From positions 1 through 35,603 of the forward strand of contig DUKV01000024.1 in the NCBI GenBank assembly GCA_013329165.1: DNA of 35,603 bases, read 5' to 3'. The DNA comes from Methanocalculus sp. (GTDB lineage Archaea > Halobacteriota > Methanomicrobia > Methanomicrobiales > Methanocorpusculaceae). The translations under genes were made by a program, and so were the position numbers. Shown here in pieces: positions 26,969 through 34,636 of this stretch. Position 1 is the stretch's first letter, and each line of letters starts with the position of its first letter. Under the pieces are notes generated by a model, which had not been told where the DNA came from, searched no databases, and saw nothing but the letters and a program-made list of their open reading frames with translations.

Positions 26969-28405
26969 TCAGAGTGATTGGGATTCGTCCTCTCCATCCC
27001 CCTGGAGCAGCCATCTCCAGAGCGGGATATACTGAATCATTCCATCAGTCCCCTGCGTATCCTTTGTAAGGAGGAGGCACCGGCACACCTTCGATCCAAA
27101 CTCTTCTGCAAATTCACACAGGGCGTCTGTCTCCCGCCTGTGTATCTGATCGGTGTAGGTTACATTGATCGCCATTAAGCTGGAATCACGCATCTTCAGG
27201 ATAAAATCCACCTCACCATTTTTCTTCCAGTAATAGGGCGTATACCCGCGCCTCCGCAGTTCGATATAGACAAGATTCTCGGCACAGCGTCCTGTATCTT
27301 TTGAGAATGAGAACGAAACTGCGTTCCTGAGTCCATTGTCGATACAATAGATCTTTTTATCGTTTCTTGCCTGTACCTTCAGCGAGTAGCTGAAATGCAA
27401 AACCTCAAAGAGGATCTGTGCCATCTCTGCATACCGGATGTACTCTTTTATCGTAGCCGTGTCAATTCCGAGCAGATCAACCAGTTTACGGTACGAATAT
27501 GGGGAGGTAATATTCGCCATCATATACGCAATAAGATCACCCAATGCCCGTTGGTTCCTCACATCGTTCCCCTTAACGATATCACGGTAGACAATACTGT
27601 CATAATATGCACTGAGCTGATCCACCCTTACCGATTCATCCTTCTGGAGGACTGCCTGCGGAAACCCACCTTCGTAGAGATATCGATGGAATAATTCAAG
27701 AATCTCATATTTTTTACTGGCGAGTGTGACGGGATCGGCCATCCCGGTTATTCCATGAAAGTGGAGATACTCTGAGAAATCAAGTGGGTAAATCTGGAGA
27801 GAGAGATATCTGCCACTGATCAACTGTGAGACCTGTGAGTCGAGAAGATAGGAGGATGAGCCCGATATTGCCAACCGGAACTGTTTTCGATCATAGATAG
27901 CCTTGATCCATCGCTCCCATCCTAAGATTGTCTGAATCTCATCAAAGACAAGGGTTGCCCCCTCCTGGCTGTATACCTCTTTCCTATAGGTATCCAGCAC
28001 CATTTCAAGCGGGTTTGCAAGCCGGGCAATTGCAGGCTCATCACAGTTGACAAAGAGGATCGAACGCGGATCTGCCCCCTTCTCATTGATCAGATCCTGG
28101 ATCATCTGCATGAGAAGGGTGGTCTTGCCGGAACGCCGCACCCCATTGAGAACAACGATCTCGCCGGAGTCGTAATATGCCCGGATCTTTTTGAAGTAGC
28201 GGCCACGGCAGACACCTGCCATGGCTGAAAAGTCCCGATCGCTCCACCAGGGATTCTGGGCTGTAAGGATATCGAGGAGAGGAGGGAAGTTGGAAGGTAA
28301 AGAGGAGCCGGGAGATCCATCATACCCGGAGTTAGTGGAGGAACCGGGGGAGCCAGAGCGTGGGGGAGGGAGAGGTACCATGATATTTTGAATGGTTATA
28401 CTCAT
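26969..28405 (-). CDS. AAA_14/DUF4143 ATPase
   Basis: A 478-residue ATPase of the archaeal AAA_14 plus DUF4143 type. After a proline/serine-rich head (about 45 residues), Walker A is GVRRSGKTTLLMQ (near residue 90), Walker B is ATLVFDEIQTI, and a sensor-like stretch is LAISGSSSYLLDSQ. The C-terminal DUF4143 part has the family core RCAENLVYIELRRRG and KKNGEVDFILK, a PD-(D/E)XK-like fold with E-x-D. The cellular role is not established; the family is often seen near mobile or defence genes. The ATG lies inside the first unit of a 34-bp repeat array, hinting at self-control. Its 3' end has a copy at 24200. Confidence 0.9.
   Translation of the reverse strand: MSITIQNIMVPLPPPRSGSPGSSTNSGYDGSPGSSLPSNFPPLLDILTAQNPWWSDRDFSAMAGVCRGRYFKKIRAYYDSGEIVVLNGVRRSGKTTLLMQMIQDLINEKGADPRSILFVNCDEPAIARLANPLEMVLDTYRKEVYSQEGATLVFDEIQTILGWERWIKAIYDRKQFRLAISGSSSYLLDSQVSQLISGRYLSLQIYPLDFSEYLHFHGITGMADPVTLASKKYEILELFHRYLYEGGFPQAVLQKDESVRVDQLSAYYDSIVYRDIVKGNDVRNQRALGDLIAYMMANITSPYSYRKLVDLLGIDTATIKEYIRYAEMAQILFEVLHFSYSLKVQARNDKKIYCIDNGLRNAVSFSFSKDTGRCAENLVYIELRRRGYTPYYWKKNGEVDFILKMRDSSLMAINVTYTDQIHRRETDALCEFAEEFGSKVCRCLLLTKDTQGTDGMIQYIPLWRWLLQGDGEDESQSL
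27029..27084 (+). repeat. Direct repeat, right copy (within the ATPase gene)
   Basis: Partner of the repeat at 24200, lying in the last 120 nt of the ATPase gene. It holds an extra GAG (one more leucine on the minus strand) relative to the left copy, so the copies have diverged slightly. Confidence 0.85.
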
Positions 28406-28512
28406 GCATAAAGGTATGTTTTTGATGGATTGTAACCCTGCAAAAAGTACTTATTTTGAATGAGTATAATCATGCAAAAGATCAGGTTTTTGCAGGGGTG
28501 TAATCATGCATA
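28385..28512. repeat. Tandem array of degenerate 34-bp repeats at the ATPase promoter
   Basis: The core TATAATCATGCA and variants recur at 28397, 28431, 28465 and 28499, exactly 34 bp apart. By hand count units 1 and 3 agree at 23 of 34 positions and units 2 and 3 at 21 of 34. A second conserved block, TTTTTG, lies at unit positions 23-28. A half unit (ATTTTGAATG) precedes the first. The array overlaps the ATPase start codon, so repressor or initiator binding sites are likely. Confidence 0.7.
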
Positions 28513-28533
28513 CTGTGTGGAAGGGAGGAAAAA

Positions 28534-29940
28534 GGGGTTCATACCAATGAATATATCATATCAGGATTACACGATAGGTTATGCCCATCCTGGCAACAGT
28601 CGAGCCGAGGATCTCACTCCTGTACGTTGATGATGAGCGAATACACCCGCCCGTCCCAGGAGGCCACTACCACGAACACACCCATTCTACGGCCGCGATC
28701 TGCACATGAATATGGGAACACAAAGCTGCTGACTGAAGAGTTTCAGGAGCTTGTGCCCATTCTCACCGAGGCATTCCCTGATCACTGGGAAGAGATCCTC
28801 GCCCTTGTCTTCACCCGCGTCTCAGGATACCTTCCTCTGAAACGAGTCAAAACAGCATGGGAGAAACTGGATAATCTGCTGGATATATCGCCGAATTGTT
28901 CTCCCAAGAACCTCTCTCTCACGCTCCGGGCTATCGGTGACGATATCATCGGACAGGATATGATCTTCAAACATCTCTGCCAGGGAAACCGCCATCTCAT
29001 CTATGATCTCTCGTTTGTCTTCTCACTCTCTGATAACCTCTCTCTTGCTGAATGGGGTCGGAACCACGAGGAGATTGCTCTCCCTCAGGTAAACCTGGCC
29101 CTGTTTTGCGGACTTGAAACAGGTCTCCCGGTGATGCTTCGAGCGATTCCCGGATCAGTGAAGGATGTCAAAACACTTCTCCCCTCAATGGATGAGTTGC
29201 AACTCGAGGATGCCATCCTCATCCTTGATCGGGGATTTGTCTCAGAGGAGGTGATGCAAGGAATATTTGAGCGGAACTGCTCGGCCATTGTTCCACAACG
29301 ACGGAATAGCACCTATTTCGAGACCCGGATTCATCTTAAAGAGAAGTTTTTATACCATAAACGGCTGATTCGTGGCGGTAAACGAGAGATTGGAGGGAAG
29401 TTTCTCTATTTGTTCGAAGATAAGGATCTGGAGCTTGAGGAGTTCAAGACACTCGTTAAGAATGTTAAGAAGGGAGAGATTACCGAGAATGAAGCGAAGA
29501 GCAGGGAGAAACTGGCGGGACGCATTCTCTTTATTTCGAATGTCGATAGAACGCCTGAGGAGATCTATGAACTCTACAAAACACGGGATCTTGTTGAACG
29601 GTTCTTTGATACGCTGAAAAATGAAGTGCAGGCAGATGTGTTGCATCTTGGTGATCGGAGTGCAGTATGTGGACACCTGTTTGTCGGTTTTCTCTGCCTG
29701 TATCTCTATTGCAAGCTTCAGGCAGTTATTAAGAGAGCCGGATTGACATCCGAGTATGCTCCCAAAGATGTTCTCCTGATCTTTTCCAAGGTGATGCGGA
29801 TCTCCTATGATGGGTTTGATCAGATCACTGAGGTGCCGAAGAAGGTTCGGGAGCTTGAGAAGAAGCTGAAACTTGATTTATTCCCTAAGTGAGAGAATAG
29901 TTTGGGATACTCTTCATATTCGTCATATTGTACGAACCCC
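28534..29940 (+). mobile_element. IS4/IS1634-like insertion sequence
   Basis: The ends GGGGTTCATACCA (28534-28546) and, on the other strand, GGGGTTCGTACAA (29940-29928) match at 11 of 13 positions and bracket one transposase gene, giving a 1407-bp element. I see no target-site duplication (AAAAA outside the left end, CCATA outside the right), so it may be old or the edges may be a few bases off. It lies directly beside the 34-bp repeat array. Confidence 0.65.
28630..29892 (+). CDS. DDE transposase (IS4 superfamily, IS1634-like)
   Basis: A 420-residue transposase with an apparently complete catalytic set: first Asp in LIYDLSFVF (residue 126), second in ILILDRGF (200), and the Y-(2)-R-(3)-E-(6)-K signature in YKTRDLVERFFDTLK (Y316, R319, E323, K330). 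The protein starts with a poorly conserved head (MMSEYTRPSQEATTTNTP) and lacks the EWAKAWL-type N-terminal domain that is present in the related protein at 14832. Whether it is still active is not known. The start could be 28630 or 28633. Confidence 0.9.
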   Translation: MMSEYTRPSQEATTTNTPILRPRSAHEYGNTKLLTEEFQELVPILTEAFPDHWEEILALVFTRVSGYLPLKRVKTAWEKLDNLLDISPNCSPKNLSLTLRAIGDDIIGQDMIFKHLCQGNRHLIYDLSFVFSLSDNLSLAEWGRNHEEIALPQVNLALFCGLETGLPVMLRAIPGSVKDVKTLLPSMDELQLEDAILILDRGFVSEEVMQGIFERNCSAIVPQRRNSTYFETRIHLKEKFLYHKRLIRGGKREIGGKFLYLFEDKDLELEEFKTLVKNVKKGEITENEAKSREKLAGRILFISNVDRTPEEIYELYKTRDLVERFFDTLKNEVQADVLHLGDRSAVCGHLFVGFLCLYLYCKLQAVIKRAGLTSEYAPKDVLLIFSKVMRISYDGFDQITEVPKKVRELEKKLKLDLFPK

Positions 29941-30029
29941 CCATAGGGTTTTTTGGGAGGTTTTCGGCTGAGGGGAATCTTCAGAATGGAATCGGGGATC
30001 ATTCCGGCCTGAATACCCCGAATACATAA

Positions 30030-30845
30030 TCAAAACGGCATCAGAAGCCAGAAGACCGAGGGAATGAAAAGAACAGATCCGATGAAGACCCCGGCAACTG
30101 CCTTCTGCCTGTGATCCCGGGCAGTCAGGAAGAGGCCGATGAGGGAGGGGATCAGAAGGCCGAGGAGAAGGCCGCCCAGATGGGCATAGACATTCACCGT
30201 CCCGGAAGGCAGCTCAGTGAAGATCTGGCAGATGGCAAGGGTGAGCGTTAGACAGGTTGCAGTGAGAAGAAGAAAGACCGACTGGGAGGTACTCTCTGAT
30301 CGGCTCTCCAGTACTGTTCTGTACACAAGCGAGAGCATCAGGAAGAAGAGAAGCCCGAGGAATGCATAGGTTATCCCGGAGAATCCCGAAGACCATTCCT
30401 TTCCCATGATACGGGCAGACCAGATCGATATTCCAGAGATGGAGAACGGAAGTGCCAGGAGAAATATGAGGAAGGTTGCCGGGAAGAATTTCGGAGGCAT
30501 CGGAGATCGAAGGGCCGGCAGAATGATGATGCCGACAATGAAGATCGCAATGATCAGAAGATAGGCTGAATAGAGGTTATTTGTGATATGCGAAGAATCC
30601 AGGGGATTATGCATATAGTTGCCGAGAAACATGGATAGAAGGTTGGGATCGCCTACATTGAGGTAGATATGCCGGAGGGTGAACTCAATTGGGATTATCC
30701 TGATGATCGCGTACTGGAATCCGGACAGGAGGCCGAATATCCCTGCCAGGAAGAGGAGATAGAGGAGATATATGGATTTGGGGATTGTTCTGGCATAGGA
30801 GAGGATTATCGCATATGGAGGAGATGGTGCTTCCGGCTCTGACAT
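30030..30845 (-). CDS. Rhomboid-family intramembrane serine protease
   Basis: A 271-residue membrane protein with about seven helices. Rhomboid marks appear in order: MHNPLDSSHITNNL (loop and helix 2, H-x-H/N type), the serine motif GFSGITYAFLGL (residues about 155-166), and the histidine helix AHLGGLLLGLL (about 230). This gives the Ser-His dyad needed for cleavage of membrane-anchored substrates. The motifs are looser than in well-studied rhomboids, so a divergent archaeal member is most likely. A TATA-like CCTTATGC about 28 nt before ATG 30845 suggests leaderless transcription. Substrates are unknown. Confidence 0.75.
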   Translation of the reverse strand: MSEPEAPSPPYAIILSYARTIPKSIYLLYLLFLAGIFGLLSGFQYAIIRIIPIEFTLRHIYLNVGDPNLLSMFLGNYMHNPLDSSHITNNLYSAYLLIIAIFIVGIIILPALRSPMPPKFFPATFLIFLLALPFSISGISIWSARIMGKEWSSGFSGITYAFLGLLFFLMLSLVYRTVLESRSESTSQSVFLLLTATCLTLTLAICQIFTELPSGTVNVYAHLGGLLLGLLIPSLIGLFLTARDHRQKAVAGVFIGSVLFIPSVFWLLMPF

Positions 30846-30980
30846 TATACTTCAATCGATCGGCGTCTGCATAAGGATTCCCCGTCAGCCGCCCTTTCCC
30901 CGGAAAAAGTACTCACCGGATATCCGGGACATTCCGGAGGTTCTATCATCTGTTCACAGCTGTTATGGTAGCAACAGATA

Positions 30981-30990
30981 AGTATATATT
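30981..30990 (+). promoter_or_regulatory. TATA box of the lipoprotein gene
   Basis: AGTATATATT would start a transcript near 31011, leaving a leader of about 70 nt with the ribosome site AGAAGGTGG before ATG 31084. The region 30846-31083 holds no gene. Confidence 0.5.
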
Positions 30991-31083
30991 TTCAATTGGC
31001 ACATTGGTTTACTCTTAATTTTGTCTGCATTGTAGCCGATTTTGTAGCCGATTCAAACTTGATTAAGAAGGTGGTAATTTTTT

Positions 31084-31518
31084 ATGAAAACATCAATCAG
31101 TCTTATCCTTATCGGCTTTGCATGTCTCATGCTCATGGCTGCCGGTTGCACAAGCACATCCGATACACCACCGGCAACACCTGCTGCTCAGGCAGGGTCC
31201 TGGTCAGGCATATGGAGTACGACATGGACATCTGCAGATCAGGTGACCCCGGTACCAGGGGATGACATTACGTTCACCCAGACGGGCTCTTCGGTAACCG
31301 GAACCTATGTAAATCCCGAATATGATTTCACAGGGTCAATCACGGGTACTGTTGAAGGAAACACACTGACAGGCACCTGGTCTGAGAGTGGTCTCCCGGA
31401 GACATCCGGCACTTTGGAATTTGTACTGTCAGATGACGGAAATACCTTCACCGGAACATGGAAGGGCGCAAATGACACAAGTGGCGCTACCTATTCCTGG
31501 AACGGGGTCCGTACATAA
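31084..31518 (+). CDS. Secreted lipoprotein with beta-rich domain
   Basis: A 144-residue exported protein. The signal peptide (MKTSISLILIGFACLMLMAAGC) ends in a lipobox with Cys22, so the mature protein would be lipid-anchored outside the cell. A Thr/Pro/Ala linker leads to a beta-rich domain with repeated strand motifs: GSWSGIWSTTWTS, ITFTQTGSSVTGTY, NTLTGTWSESG and NTFTGTWKGAN. This pattern is typical of small surface lipoproteins of methanogens and bacteria with lipocalin-like or avidin-like barrels. Function unknown. Confidence 0.85.
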   Translation: MKTSISLILIGFACLMLMAAGCTSTSDTPPATPAAQAGSWSGIWSTTWTSADQVTPVPGDDITFTQTGSSVTGTYVNPEYDFTGSITGTVEGNTLTGTWSESGLPETSGTLEFVLSDDGNTFTGTWKGANDTSGATYSWNGVRT

Positions 31519-31882
31519 TATTCCGGCAAATCCCTGATTTCGCCAACCTTTTTTTCATTCATTCACGATTCTTGTTCATTCCGTCTTCAATGCAGATAAT
31601 CTGGCCATGGACTAGTGAACACTCCTGTTGCCGGGATAAAACCAGGTGCGGCCATGAACTCCCTAGAGGAAAGGAAGAGAGGGGTGAAAGGAGGATGGGT
31701 AGAGGTGAGTAGTGGAGGGAGAGAGAGGAGGGAGAGATGAGAGGTGAAGATGAAAGGAGGATGGATTTACCCCCTCTGCCCCATCATTACCTCGGTTGGC
31801 AAGCTCAGTTGGAAAGCTCTGCTAACACGATCTGCTGGCAACCTCAGCGGCAGACCCTGTCGGATAGCCCGGCACAACAGGC
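31519..31882. other. Intergenic region with purine-rich tract
   Basis: No gene is visible in these 364 nt. From about 31669 to 31765 the plus strand is almost all A and G (GGAGGGAGAGAGGAGGGAGA and similar). Similar tracts lie at about 32525-32580 and 33912-34000. Confidence 0.6.
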
Positions 31883-32389
31883 TCAGCTCAGGGCTGCCAT
31901 TGTGTCTGCCCAGTCCTCAACAGCTACAAAGATTGCATCGTCCTCGTAGCTGGTCAGCCGGATGGCCTTTCTCCCAAACGTGAGGGTATAGGTCTCCCCG
32001 TTTGGGTCATGGCACTTCAGCTGGCAGGAGTATGAATCCTTGTTCTGGTCACGCTGCGGGGTTCCGCCGACGGCTGCGGTGAGTGCTGCATCTGCGAGGA
32101 CGGCTGCGGCTGCCGCATCCATCCCGGCGGTTGTCCCGGCGGTGACGGTTGCTGCACCGACCTTTTTCCCGTCACCATCAAGGTACACGATCCGGGCGGT
32201 ATACTGCTCGCGGCCCCGGACCACGCCCGGGATCATCTCGCCGCCGGACTCGTACGGCACACAGCCGAAGGGGTTGTTCTCAATTACATGCCCAACCACA
32301 GTCTCAAGGGCTGCGGTATCGACGAGCGGTGCCGGAAGGTCCCGGACCGCGGTCTTGTTGTTTCGTATCTGTTCGAAATCTGCTGCCAT
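31883..32389 (-). CDS. Conserved-looking hypothetical protein, unknown function
   Basis: A 168-residue soluble protein that starts MAADFEQIRNNKTAVRDLPA. Its middle is alanine-rich (AGMDAAAAAVLADAALTAAV), and a CQLKC pair is followed by HDPNGETYTLTFGRKAIRLT and SYEDDAIFVAVEDWADTMAA. It is much richer in GC than its neighbours, which hints at transfer. I chose ATG 32389 (CAGGAG upstream); the frame is open further up to 32440. I do not recognise a family, but the coding character is clear. It stands between purine-rich tracts, next to toxin-antitoxin genes. Confidence 0.65.
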   Translation of the reverse strand: MAADFEQIRNNKTAVRDLPAPLVDTAALETVVGHVIENNPFGCVPYESGGEMIPGVVRGREQYTARIVYLDGDGKKVGAATVTAGTTAGMDAAAAAVLADAALTAAVGGTPQRDQNKDSYSCQLKCHDPNGETYTLTFGRKAIRLTSYEDDAIFVAVEDWADTMAALS

Positions 32390-32459
32390 TAGTGGTGGCT
32401 CCTGCCGGGCGGGGAGAGAGATCGGGCGTTTTCCGCACAAGGAGGCAGACCGCCCCCCT

Positions 32460-32490
32460 GCTCCGGCACATCATATGTCGGAGACGGGGG
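32460..32490. repeat. Imperfect inverted repeat upstream of the unknown GC-rich gene
   Basis: CTCCGGCACAT and ATGTCGGAG around CATATG form an imperfect hairpin about 80 nt before ATG 32389 of the minus-strand gene. It could be an operator or a processing site. No gene is seen in 32390-32653. Confidence 0.3.
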
Positions 32491-32653
32491 CAATGGGGCT
32501 GAGCGGAGTGTGCGGCGTGTGAGTGTTTTTGGAGGGGGTTTGGCGGGAAGGGGAGAGGGGAGGAAGAGGGGTAAGGGAGCTTATGGTGAGAGCCAGGAAC
32601 GGCATGGTTCGTGGAGATCAACTATCGTGAGAAATCACTCATATGGAATATCT

Positions 32654-32989
32654 CTATTCCAGCGACAACAGATCCTTTAAAAGAACGCTTATTGCTTCCA
32701 TATCCTCGACCGAGCATCGCCCGATCTTCCGGACGAAGCGATCTTCTGAGAGAGTAACAATCTGGAAGACCAGCGCCGCACTGGTGGAAGTAAGTCCATT
32801 CTGTGAACTTTTCTCGATGCCATGAGTGTGCGGGAATGAAAAAGCCGCAGGAGTGGTCGTCAGTGGAACCACGATGGCCATATTCCCGAAAGCGACTGCG
32901 AGCACAACGGCAGGACGGAGTCCACTCTGCTCGTGACCCCGTGAATCCGTAAGATCGACGAACCAGATATCGCCCCTGTTCCGCCGCAT
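32654..32989 (-). CDS. mazF: MazF/PemK-type endoribonuclease toxin
   Basis: A 111-residue toxin of the MazF/PemK fold that would cut mRNA at specific sites. The family opening RRNRGDIWFVDL leads to the catalytic arginine region GHEQSGLRPAVVLA, then VVPLTTTP and the serine/threonine region GLTSTSAALVFQIVTLSEDR, ending in RKIGRCSVEDM. It is last in a three-gene operon, one base after the stop of the YwgA/Panacea-like gene, and no AbrB- or RHH-type antitoxin is present. The antitoxin role may therefore be filled by the upstream gene. Confidence 0.93.
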   Translation of the reverse strand: MRRNRGDIWFVDLTDSRGHEQSGLRPAVVLAVAFGNMAIVVPLTTTPAAFSFPHTHGIEKSSQNGLTSTSAALVFQIVTLSEDRFVRKIGRCSVEDMEAISVLLKDLLSLE

Positions 32990-32990
32990 C

Positions 32991-33521
32991 CTAATGCCTC
33001 ATCGATCGGATTCCGGCCCGTTGCCACTCCTGCAGCTCAGCGTCAAGTGCCGCAGCCTCTTCAGCTGTTGGGTCAAAGAGAAACTGTTTTGCCCGGTTGA
33101 CCGCTTTGACGATCTGCTCGTTTGAGTAGAAGGACTTCATCCTCCGGACAGTTCTGTATGCCTGCTCCGGCGGCTCGTGCATCTCCTGGACCAGATACTC
33201 ATAGGTTGCTCCGATCTCAAGTAGGGACGGGCTGTTATCAAAGAGGCGGGTGAGCTCGCCAACACAGTCAGCTTCGGAAGGCGAAAGGCTGCTCGCTGTC
33301 TCGCACCGGGAGAACTCATCGGCATGCTGGTAGTACTCCTGCGCAAAGACCGACGAATACGGGCCCCGGACATAGAGGCGAAATGGATACCCAAATTCGA
33401 TGCCCTTCAGCTTCAGCAGGAAGACAAGCTTCTGGGCGATGAGCCGGTGCTCAAACCTCCCTGTATCCATCCGAAAACCAGCTTCCCGGAAACAGGCAAT
33501 GACTTTGCTTCTATCGTTCAC
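32991..33521 (-). CDS. YwgA/Panacea-like protein, candidate antitoxin
   Basis: A 176-residue protein. Its core, HRLIAQKLVFLLKLKGIEFG followed by YPFRLYVRGPYSSVFAQEYY, recalls the YwgA and Panacea (SocA-like, DUF4065) families, where a QKL helix and a Y-GP-S turn are typical. Panacea proteins are known as antitoxins for many unrelated toxins. The start is GTG 33521, preceded by GGTGAT and overlapping the winged-helix gene by 11 nt; the frame upstream lies in that gene. It is followed by mazF after one base. The family call is from motifs only. Confidence 0.6.
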   Translation of the reverse strand: MNDRSKVIACFREAGFRMDTGRFEHRLIAQKLVFLLKLKGIEFGYPFRLYVRGPYSSVFAQEYYQHADEFSRCETASSLSPSEADCVGELTRLFDNSPSLLEIGATYEYLVQEMHEPPEQAYRTVRRMKSFYSNEQIVKAVNRAKQFLFDPTAEEAAALDAELQEWQRAGIRSMRH

Positions 33522-33852
33522 AGGTATCACCAACACAGCCCAGGAGCTTGCAGAGCCAGCCCCGGATACGCTCCCATTCAAGAAGCCCTTCGGGGGTGAT
33601 TGAATAGAGTTCAAGCTCTTTACCCTCAAGCGTCACCTTCTCGAAACGGAGGTATCCCATATCGACAAGTTTCCTGAGGTTTGCATAGAGGACGCCATCG
33701 TTCAGGTTCAGCCCACCCTTCAGCTGCCGTGCGGTGGCCCCATCCTCACCCAGCTCGGAGAGCGCCCAGAGTATCTCCAGGCGCACCCGTGAGATGAGGG
33801 TGCCGTTCATCACCTCGGATTCTTCCACGATTGCTATCAGATCATCAGGCAT
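33511..33852 (-). CDS. Winged-helix transcriptional regulator (HTH_34-like)
   Basis: A 113-residue DNA-binding protein. The winged helix is clear: RVRLEILWALSELGEDGATA, RQLKGGLNLNDGVLYANLRK (recognition helix) and MGYLRFEKVTLEGKELELYS (wing). This is close to the archaeal PadR/ArsR-like HTH_34 group. ATG 33852 is chosen because TATA-like GTTTAAAGTC on the minus strand lies about 23 nt upstream (leaderless) and because the longer frame begins in low-complexity sequence. It heads the operon with the YwgA-like and mazF genes and probably controls it. Confidence 0.85.
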   Translation of the reverse strand: MPDDLIAIVEESEVMNGTLISRVRLEILWALSELGEDGATARQLKGGLNLNDGVLYANLRKLVDMGYLRFEKVTLEGKELELYSITPEGLLEWERIRGWLCKLLGCVGDTCER

Positions 33853-34098
33853 AGGCAGCGTTCCAGCGACTTTAAACTTTGAGTAGATATTGGAGTGGAT
33901 CATGATAAAGGATTTGGGTGAGAGGTGGAAGGAGGGGGAGAGGAGGGATGGAGGAAGGGGGAAGGGTAGTGTCTGGGGGGTAAAGTGAGGGGATGGGAGA
34001 AGCGGATCGCAATTTAATGGTCGGATCACATTTCAGTGGGTGTATACAGGTGAAAAGATCAGTTGGCGAAAAGACCCGCCCTTGAGAGCTGAAAGAAG

Positions 34099-34410
34099 TC
34101 AGAACCACCCGTACCGTTTGTGAGCCTGCTCGATCGACATCACGGCAAGAATATGGACTTCCTTCTCCGGTTCATGGATGCGATAGAATGCCGTGAATGT
34201 CCGGCTGATGTGAAGCCGATAGGTATCTTCACGCCCGTGAACATACAAGCGTTCTTTGTCGCTATTACTGCGGGTTCCGCTGCCGCCAGCTCCGGGATAT
34301 GGATCATCCTGCAGGGTTTTCAGCTTCTCCATAACTATCCGCTGGCTCTTTTCACTTAGGCTATGGATACTCACAAGGGTCTTCTTGTCAATCAGTATCC
34401 GAAACGTCAA
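34099..34410 (-). CDS. relE: RelE-family mRNA interferase toxin
   Basis: A 103-residue RelE/ParE-fold toxin, expected to cut mRNA in the ribosome. It begins MTFRILIDKKTLVSIHSLSE from a TTG codon with GGAG upstream and shows the family core KLKTLQDDPYPG, ERLYVHGREDTYRLHISRTF and TAFYRIHEPEKEVHILAVMS, ending HKRYGWF. The start lies inside the antitoxin gene (23-nt overlap), which ensures coupled translation. Confidence 0.88.
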   Translation of the reverse strand: MTFRILIDKKTLVSIHSLSEKSQRIVMEKLKTLQDDPYPGAGGSGTRSNSDKERLYVHGREDTYRLHISRTFTAFYRIHEPEKEVHILAVMSIEQAHKRYGWF

Positions 34411-34591
34411 AGTCCAGCTCCACGAAATCCCCGTTGGCCTCGATGCGATCCATATCCTCAATGAACCGACGCTTCTTCTCCTGCTCTGCCATAGAGGAGA
34501 GAAGGTCATCGAAGGTCTGGCCGGGATACTTCAGCTCAGAGATCTCCGCCCATACTCCTTCCGAGACGGGGATCCTTTTTGTTGCAGTCAT
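34388..34591 (-). CDS. Antitoxin of the RelE pair (archaeal VapB-like/DUF7557-like)
   Basis: A 67-residue protein: an N-terminal DNA-binding strand and helices (MTATKRIPVSEGVWAEISEL, PGQTFDDLLSSMAEQE) and an acidic toxin-binding tail (IEANGDFVELDFDVSDTD). Archaeal RelE toxins are often paired with such proteins. ATG 34591 lies right after a palindromic TATA region, so the mRNA is probably leaderless. The frame is open upstream only because it runs into a decayed ATP-binding protein gene. Confidence 0.8.
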   Translation of the reverse strand: MTATKRIPVSEGVWAEISELKYPGQTFDDLLSSMAEQEKKRRFIEDMDRIEANGDFVELDFDVSDTD

Positions 34592-34597
34592 ACACGT

Positions 34598-34624
34598 ATT
34601 GTAAGTATTTATTATATTTACAAT
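34598..34624 (-). promoter_or_regulatory. Palindromic operator/TATA of the relE pair
   Basis: Arms ATTGTAAGTAT and ATATTTACAAT (10 of 11 pairing) flank a short AT core that also serves as the TATA box, about 20-25 nt before ATG 34591. Binding of the antitoxin here would block transcription. Confidence 0.65.
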
Positions 34625-34636
34625 GTTGCACGTAGA

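Noticed and set aside
28385-28512. A CRISPR array
   Set aside because: Units are only about 65 percent alike, directly tandem at 34 bp, without unique spacers between identical repeats, and no cas genes are present.
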